Assembly (NCBI GenBank): GCA_036556985.1
Contig: DATBIK010000078.1
Location: 1-9,825, forward strand
Reading direction: 5' to 3'
DNA from: JAPSGM01 sp036556985
GTDB lineage: Bacteria > Chloroflexota > Limnocylindria > QHBO01
Length of the DNA: 9,825 bases
Part shown: positions 5,669 through 9,825 of the stretch, piece by piece
How positions within the stretch are numbered: position 1 is the stretch's first letter
How the letters are laid out: every line of letters begins with the position of its first letter
The notes under the pieces: generated by a model
What the model was told of the DNA's origin: nothing
Databases searched by the model: none
What the model saw: only the letters and a program-made list of their open reading frames with translations
Position numbers and translations under genes: made by a program

Positions 5669-6544
5669 ATGACCGACCAGCTCCAGATCCGCGACCTCGA
5701 GGTCAGCATCGCGGGCAAGAAGATCCTCAAGGGGCTCACGCTCAGCGTACAGCAGGGCGAGGTGCATGCCCTCATGGGACCCAACGGCTCGGGCAAGACG
5801 AGCCTGGCCTACACGCTGATGGGCCATCCCGACTACCAGGTGGACGCTGGCAGCATCACCTGGGCCGGCCATGACCTGCTCACGGGGCCCACGCCGCAGG
5901 GCCTCTCGCCCGATGCGCGCGCCCGCCTCGGCCTGTTCCTCGCGTTCCAGTACCCGAGCGCGATCCCGGGCGTGACGGTGGCAAGCTTCCTTCGCAACAT
6001 CTACAACGCCGTCCACCATCCCAAGCCGGCCGACGAGACGGGTGAGACCTCGATCAAATACACCGGAATCCCGTTGGCGAAGTTCCGCAAGCTCATGGAG
6101 GAGAAGATGGCGCTCCTCCACATCGATCCGTCCTTCGCCACGCGGTACGTCAACGAGGGCTTCTCCGGCGGCGAGAAGAAGCGGCTGGAGATGCTCCAGA
6201 TGGCCGTGGTCGGGCCGCGGATGGCGATCCTGGACGAGACGGACTCGGGCCTGGACATCGACGCGCTGCGGAACGTGGCCGAGGGCATCAACGCCTCTCT
6301 CTCCCCGGAGACGGGCGTACTCCTCATCACCCACTACCAGCGCATGCTGAACTACGTGAAGCCGCAGTTCGTCCACGTTTTGCTCGACGGCCGGGTGGTC
6401 ATGTCGGGCGGCGAGGAGCTCTCCCACCAGCTCGAGGCCAACGGTTACGACTGGGTGCGCGAGCAGGTCGGGCTGCCGGCGGGCGTCGGCGATGCCGCGG
6501 CCGAGCCGGCGGAGCCGGCCGAGCCCGTGGCGGAGCACGTCTAA
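5669..6544 (+). CDS. sufC: Fe-S cluster assembly ATPase SufC
   Basis: SufC is the ABC-type cytoplasmic ATPase that binds SufB and SufD and powers their conformational change during cluster assembly. All motifs are present in order: Walker A GPNGSGKT (37-44), Q-loop FQYP (Q94), signature FSGGEKKRLEM (165-175), Walker B MAILDE (185-190) with the SufC-typical DETDSGLDIDAL, and the H-loop at H222 (ITHYQRML). There are no membrane segments. At 291 aa it is longer than the usual 245-265. The excess is mostly a C-terminal Ala/Glu/Pro tail after residue 272, containing a short AEP repeat. Two purine-rich SD candidates (5649-5652 and 5654-5658) precede the ATG. The gene starts 22 nt after rrf2, the largest gap inside the operon. 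Confidence 0.97.
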   Translation: MTDQLQIRDLEVSIAGKKILKGLTLSVQQGEVHALMGPNGSGKTSLAYTLMGHPDYQVDAGSITWAGHDLLTGPTPQGLSPDARARLGLFLAFQYPSAIPGVTVASFLRNIYNAVHHPKPADETGETSIKYTGIPLAKFRKLMEEKMALLHIDPSFATRYVNEGFSGGEKKRLEMLQMAVVGPRMAILDETDSGLDIDALRNVAEGINASLSPETGVLLITHYQRMLNYVKPQFVHVLLDGRVVMSGGEELSHQLEANGYDWVREQVGLPAGVGDAAAEPAEPAEPVAEHV

Positions 6545-6553
6545 ACTAGCCCC

Positions 6554-7822
6554 ATGGCCGTCGAGCCCGCCAGCCGCACCACGATCCCCGGGGCGTTCTC
6601 CGGCACCGCCATCCGCGCCGACTTCCCCGTTTTCGAGGGGCAGACGAAGCAGGGCCGGCGCCTCGCGTTCCTTGATGCCGCGGCCAGCGCGCCGAAGCCG
6701 CGCGTCGTCATCGACGCCGTGGCCGATGCCTACGCACACCACTACGCCAACGTGCACCGCGGCATCTACGAGCTCTCCGAGGACGCCACGAACCGCTTCG
6801 AGGGCGCGCGGCGCAAGGTGGCTGCCTTCGTGAACGCGCCATCCGAACGCGAGATCGTCTTCGTGCGCAACGCGACCGAGGCGATCAACCTCGTGGCGTA
6901 CTCCTGGGGCCGCGCCAACCTGCGCGCCGGCGACCGGGTCGTGACCACGCAGCTCGAGCACCACGCCAACATCGTTCCCTGGCAGCAGCTCACCCGCGAG
7001 GTGGGCGCGGCGCTCGACTACGTGGCGATCACCGACGACGGCCGCCTGGACCTCGACGACCTGCGCGCCAAGCTCGCGAACCGGCCGAAGCTGCTGGCGG
7101 TTGCCCACGTCAGCAACGCGCTCGGCACCATCAACCCGGTGGCCGACATCACCGCCATGGCCCACGACGCCGGCGCGCTGGTGCTGGTCGACGCCGCGCA
7201 GTCGGCGCCGCACATGCCGGTCGACGTGCAGGCCATCGGCTGCGACTTCCTGGCCCTGTCCGGGCACAAGATGCTCGGCCCGTCGGGGATCGGGGCGCTG
7301 TGGGGCCGCCGCGAGCTGCTCGACGCCATGCCGCCCTTCATGACCGGCGGCAGCATGATCATCCGCGTCACGATGGACGGAGCGGAATGGAACGAGGTGC
7401 CCGCCAAGTTCGAGGCCGGCACTCCGGCCATCGCCGAGGCCATCGGCCTGGGGGCGGCGATCGATTACCTGACCGGGCTGGGCATGGACAACGTGCGCGA
7501 GCACGAGCGCTACCTGTTCGAGCAAGCCTGGGCCGCCCTGGGCGAGATCCCCGGCGTGCGGCGCCTCGGCCCGGACGACCCGGAAATCCACGGTGGAGTC
7601 ATCAGCTTCGTGCTCGATGGCATCCACCCGCACGACGTGGCCACGATCTTCGACCACGAGGGCGTCGCCGTGCGAGCCGGCCACCACTGCGCCCAGCCGG
7701 TCATGCAGCGCTACGACGTGCCGGCCACGACCCGGGCCAGCTTCTACGTCTACAACGACCTCGACGACGTCGAGGCCCTGGCCGGGGCGGTCCGGGCGAC
7801 CCAGCAGATCTTCGGCGGCTGA
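6554..7822 (+). CDS. sufS: Cysteine desulfurase SufS (group II)
   Basis: SufS is a PLP enzyme that takes sulfur from L-cysteine as an active-site persulfide, releasing alanine, and passes it to SufU. The 422-aa product is of normal length. It shows FLDAAASAPKP (39-49), HRGIYELSEDAT (68-79), RNATEAINLVA (105-115), LEHHANIVPWQ (134-144), VDAAQSAPH with the PLP-contacting D213 and Q216, and LSGHKMLGPSGIGALWG, where K239 forms the PLP Schiff base. The catalytic Cys is C379 in RAGHHCAQP, the group II hallmark, followed by TTRASFYVYN. The gene begins 9 nt after sufC. No SD lies at a usable distance (the nearest GGAG is 18 nt away). A TAAACT placed 7 nt before the ATG could act as a leaderless -10. 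Confidence 0.97.
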   Translation: MAVEPASRTTIPGAFSGTAIRADFPVFEGQTKQGRRLAFLDAAASAPKPRVVIDAVADAYAHHYANVHRGIYELSEDATNRFEGARRKVAAFVNAPSEREIVFVRNATEAINLVAYSWGRANLRAGDRVVTTQLEHHANIVPWQQLTREVGAALDYVAITDDGRLDLDDLRAKLANRPKLLAVAHVSNALGTINPVADITAMAHDAGALVLVDAAQSAPHMPVDVQAIGCDFLALSGHKMLGPSGIGALWGRRELLDAMPPFMTGGSMIIRVTMDGAEWNEVPAKFEAGTPAIAEAIGLGAAIDYLTGLGMDNVREHERYLFEQAWAALGEIPGVRRLGPDDPEIHGGVISFVLDGIHPHDVATIFDHEGVAVRAGHHCAQPVMQRYDVPATTRASFYVYNDLDDVEALAGAVRATQQIFGG

Positions 7823-7833
7823 CCCGAGGACCG

Positions 7834-8244
7834 ATGGACAACCTCTACCGCGACTTCATCCTCGAGCACTACCGCAACCCGCACAACAAGGGCGTGCTCG
7901 ACCCCCACGACCTCCACTTCGCCGACTCGAATCCGACCTGCGGCGACGAGATGAGCATGACCCTGCGCCTGGACGAGGCGAAGACGAGCATCGCCGACGT
8001 CGCCTTCGACGGCCGCGGCTGTGCGATCAGCCAGGCATCGGCCTCCATCCTGACCGACGGGCTGCGCGGGCAGTCCCTGGAGCAGGTGAAGGCGCTCGAC
8101 CCCAAGGAGCTCCTCGACGAGCTCGGCGTGCCGATCGGCCCGGCGCGGCTGAAGTGCGCGCTGCTCTCCTACAAGGTGCTCCAGGGTGCCGTGCAGGGAG
8201 GCGAGGTCGCCTGGCCGGCCGAAGCCGAAGCTGCCGTCGGCTGA
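7834..8244 (+). CDS. sufU: SufU-type sulfur-transfer/scaffold protein, short-loop form
   Basis: SufU is the Zn-dependent partner that accepts sulfur from SufS by ligand exchange. The 136-aa product carries the ligands C36 and D38 (NPTCGDE), C63 (GRGCAISQASAS) and C108 (GPARLKCALLSYK). The residue before the last Cys is Lys, as in B. subtilis SufU, rather than the His of IscU, and there is no HscA-binding LPPVK motif. Oddly, only 44 residues separate the second and third Cys. That is about 17 fewer than in B. subtilis SufU and close to IscU, so the usual SufU insertion is missing. A GAGGA SD (7826-7830) precedes the ATG, 11 nt after sufS. Placement next to sufS supports the partner role. Confidence 0.93.
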   Translation: MDNLYRDFILEHYRNPHNKGVLDPHDLHFADSNPTCGDEMSMTLRLDEAKTSIADVAFDGRGCAISQASASILTDGLRGQSLEQVKALDPKELLDELGVPIGPARLKCALLSYKVLQGAVQGGEVAWPAEAEAAVG

Positions 8245-8248
8245 GCCG

Positions 8249-9364
8249 ATGCTCGGGCTCCCGCCCGGGGCCCTGCCGATGAGCCGATCAGCACCCGCCG
8301 TCCGCCAGCTCACCGTCCCCCAGGCGATCGAGCGTGCTCGCTCGGGAAACCGCCTCGTCGACGTGCGCGAGCCGTGGGAGTGGGCGGCGGGCCACGTCGC
8401 CGGCGCCCTGCACATCCCCCTCGGCGAGCTCCCGGCCAGGCTGGCCGAGCTTCCGGAGCCCGACACCCCGATCGTCCTCTACTGCCGCTCCGGAGCACGT
8501 TCCGGTCGCGCCGCCCTCTTCCTCGCCGCGCAGGGCTACCGGGAGGTGGCGAACGTGGACGACCTCATCGAGCGCTGGCCGCAGCACGGCGGCGCGTGGG
8601 AGACGGACGGGGAAGGGCTGACCGCCGGCCAGCGGCGCCGCTACGCGCGCCAGCTCCTGCTGCCGGAGGTCGGTGAGCAGGGCCAGCGGCGGCTGCTCGC
8701 CGCGAGGGTGCTCGTCGTGGGCGCCGGTGGGCTCGGTTCGCCGGTCGCGCTCTACCTGGCCGCGGCGGGCATCGGGACCATCGGGCTGGTCGACGACGAC
8801 GTGGTCGACGAGTCGAACCTCCAGCGCCAGGTGGCGCACACCACCGATCGCATCGGGGCGCCGAAGACGGCCTCCGCGCGGGTGGCGCTCGAGGCGCTGA
8901 ACCCCGAGGTCCGGGTCGTCGAGCACGGAGCGCGCCTGACGGCGGACACCGCCGCCGAAATGCTCGGCGGCTACGACGTCGTCGTCGACGGCAGCGACAA
9001 CTTCGCCACTCGCTACGCGCTGAACGACGCGGCCGTCCGCCTGCGGAAGCCGGTGGTGCACGCCTCGGTGTACCGATGGGAGGGCGAGGTGACGACCCTC
9101 GTCCCCTTCGCGGGCCCCTGCTATCGCTGCCTGCATCCCAGCCAGCCGCCGGACGAGCTGGCGCCGGACTGCGCCGTGGCCGGCGTGCTCGGGGTGCTGC
9201 CCGGCATGCTCGGCACCATCCAGGCCGCCGAGGTCCTCAAGCTCGTGCTCGGCGTCGGCGAGACGCTCGCCGGCCGGCTGCTGCTCGTGGATGCCGCAAC
9301 GGCCGAGTTCCGCGAGGTGCGCGTCGCGCGCGACCCGGCCTGCCCGGCCTGCGGCGACCGGTGA
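8249..9364 (+). CDS. Rhodanese-E1 (ThiF/MoeB-like) fusion, sulfur-carrier activating enzyme
   Basis: A 371-aa two-domain protein. The N-terminal rhodanese domain (about 17-115) has LVDVREPWEWAAGHVAGALHIP and the persulfide loop YCRSGARSG with C79. The C-terminal E1-like domain (about 123-371) begins RRRYARQLLLPEVGEQGQ and contains the ATP motif GAGGLG (158-163), DESNLQRQ, VDGSDNFATRY, two zinc CxxC pairs (C291/C294 and C365/C368) and PDCAVAGVLGVLPG with the conserved Cys C308. Such enzymes adenylate the C-terminal Gly of a ubiquitin-like carrier (MoaD, ThiS, CysO) and load it with sulfur. In the well-known MoeZ/Uba4 enzymes the rhodanese is C-terminal; here it comes first. The start at 8249 lies 4 nt after sufU; 8279 is an equally plausible alternative and would shorten the product by 10 residues. 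It ends in a GTGA overlap with the next gene. Confidence 0.93.
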   Translation: MLGLPPGALPMSRSAPAVRQLTVPQAIERARSGNRLVDVREPWEWAAGHVAGALHIPLGELPARLAELPEPDTPIVLYCRSGARSGRAALFLAAQGYREVANVDDLIERWPQHGGAWETDGEGLTAGQRRRYARQLLLPEVGEQGQRRLLAARVLVVGAGGLGSPVALYLAAAGIGTIGLVDDDVVDESNLQRQVAHTTDRIGAPKTASARVALEALNPEVRVVEHGARLTADTAAEMLGGYDVVVDGSDNFATRYALNDAAVRLRKPVVHASVYRWEGEVTTLVPFAGPCYRCLHPSQPPDELAPDCAVAGVLGVLPGMLGTIQAAEVLKLVLGVGETLAGRLLLVDAATAEFREVRVARDPACPACGDR

Positions 9365-9825
9365 GCGCACCCCGCGAGATCAGGCTCGGCGCCGACCTTC
9401 GGGCGCAGATCCTGGCGCATGCGCGCGCGGTGCTGCCGAACGAGGCGTGCGGGCTGCTGGCCGGCTCGACGGCCACCGGCGGGGCGCGAGCCTTCCACCC
9501 GGCGCGCAACGCCGACGCCTCGCCATACCGCTACACCCTCGACCCGGACGACCTCGTGCGCATCACCTTCGCCATGGAGCGCGCCGGCGACGAGCTGCTC
9601 GCCATCGTCCACTCCCATCCGCGGACGGAAGCCGAGCCGTCACCCACCGACCGCCGCGCGGCGCAGCTGTATCCCGGCACCCCGCAGCTCATCGTCAACC
9701 CGTCGGCGGGAGCAGCCGCATCCCTTCGCGCGTGGCGCATCGGCCCCGATGCCGTGGAGGAGGTGGCGGTCAGGATCGGTCAGCTGCCGGCGTCTGCCTC
9801 GATGACGTCACCGCTCGCCAGGTCG
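9361..9825 (+). CDS. JAMM/MPN (M67) metallopeptidase, 3' end beyond window
   Basis: The frame opens with a GTG at 9361 that overlaps the preceding stop (GTGA) and stays open for all 155 codons to the window end. The zinc-protease JAMM signature is complete: E28 in NEACGLLAG and H-x-H-x7-S-x2-D (H84, H86, S94, D97) in HSHPRTEAEPSPTD. Family members are usually about 130-160 aa, so the catalytic domain is essentially whole and only a short tail should be missing. Bacterial relatives such as Mec of M. tuberculosis cut a residue from the C-terminus of a ubiquitin-like sulfur carrier. Overlap with the E1-like gene argues for joint action on the same carrier, which is not encoded in this window. 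Substrate is inferred. Confidence 0.9.
   Translation, partial: MSAPREIRLGADLRAQILAHARAVLPNEACGLLAGSTATGGARAFHPARNADASPYRYTLDPDDLVRITFAMERAGDELLAIVHSHPRTEAEPSPTDRRAAQLYPGTPQLIVNPSAGAAASLRAWRIGPDAVEEVAVRIGQLPASASMTSPLARS

Noticed and set aside
5336..7687. Very long minus-strand open frame (783 codons) opposite rrf2, sufC and sufS.
   Set aside because: It mirrors the codon structure of the sense genes, has no recognisable domain, and spans three genes with unmistakable motifs on the other strand.
1..9825. Looked for CRISPR arrays, tRNAs, insertion sequences, long direct repeats and attachment sites.
   Set aside because: No repeat-spacer pattern, cloverleaf, transposase motif or flanking repeats were found by eye; the window is an ordinary core-genome locus with dense genes.

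Overview
This is a GC-rich bacterial window (about 70% G+C by eye) with tightly packed genes. Most of it is a SUF iron-sulfur cluster assembly operon on the + strand. The layout (sufB-sufD-Rieske ferredoxin-rrf2-sufC-sufS-sufU, with a SufU scaffold rather than SufA/SufE) and the TAnnnT-like -10 elements fit an actinobacterial or Chloroflexota-type lineage. I cannot place it more precisely, and there is no rRNA, tRNA or mobile element to help.

Left edge (1-331): the first 98 bases are the minus-strand 5' end of a gene whose N-terminus looks like the ribosome-assembly GTPase RsgA. Upstream of it on the minus strand are a small 18-codon ORF with a strong Shine-Dalgarno (SD) sequence, a 7-bp stem-loop just past its stop codon, and a TTGACA-N18-TACGGT promoter. 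That promoter overlaps the -35 region of a divergent + strand promoter, which probably makes a leaderless mRNA for the next gene.

332-1924: a compact FAD/NAD(P) reductase of the ferredoxin-reductase (BphA4/rhodocoxin reductase) type and a VOC/glyoxalase-fold protein. A 186-bp intergenic region (1925-2110) follows. It holds a GC-rich hairpin, a likely sufB promoter (TTGACC-N17-GATCAT), and a dyad in the sufB leader that resembles an IscR/Rrf2-type operator.

2111-8244: the SUF operon. SufB and SufD form the scaffold with the SufC ATPase, SufS extracts sulfur from cysteine, and SufU is the sulfur-accepting partner. A Rieske ferredoxin and an Rrf2 regulator with three cysteines sit between sufD and sufC, tied to sufD and to each other by 4-nt ATGA overlaps. 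The regulator probably senses Fe-S status and controls its own operon. The upstream reductase and the Rieske ferredoxin together look like a possible electron supply chain.

8249-9825: the operon appears to continue with a rhodanese-E1 (ThiF/MoeB) fusion in reversed domain order. It overlaps by 4 nt a JAMM/MPN metallopeptidase that runs off the window. This E1 + JAMM pair is the signature of a ubiquitin-like sulfur-carrier pathway (compare Mec/CysO/MoeZ of mycobacteria). Here it sits directly behind the cysteine desulfurase operon, and the carrier protein itself is not in view.
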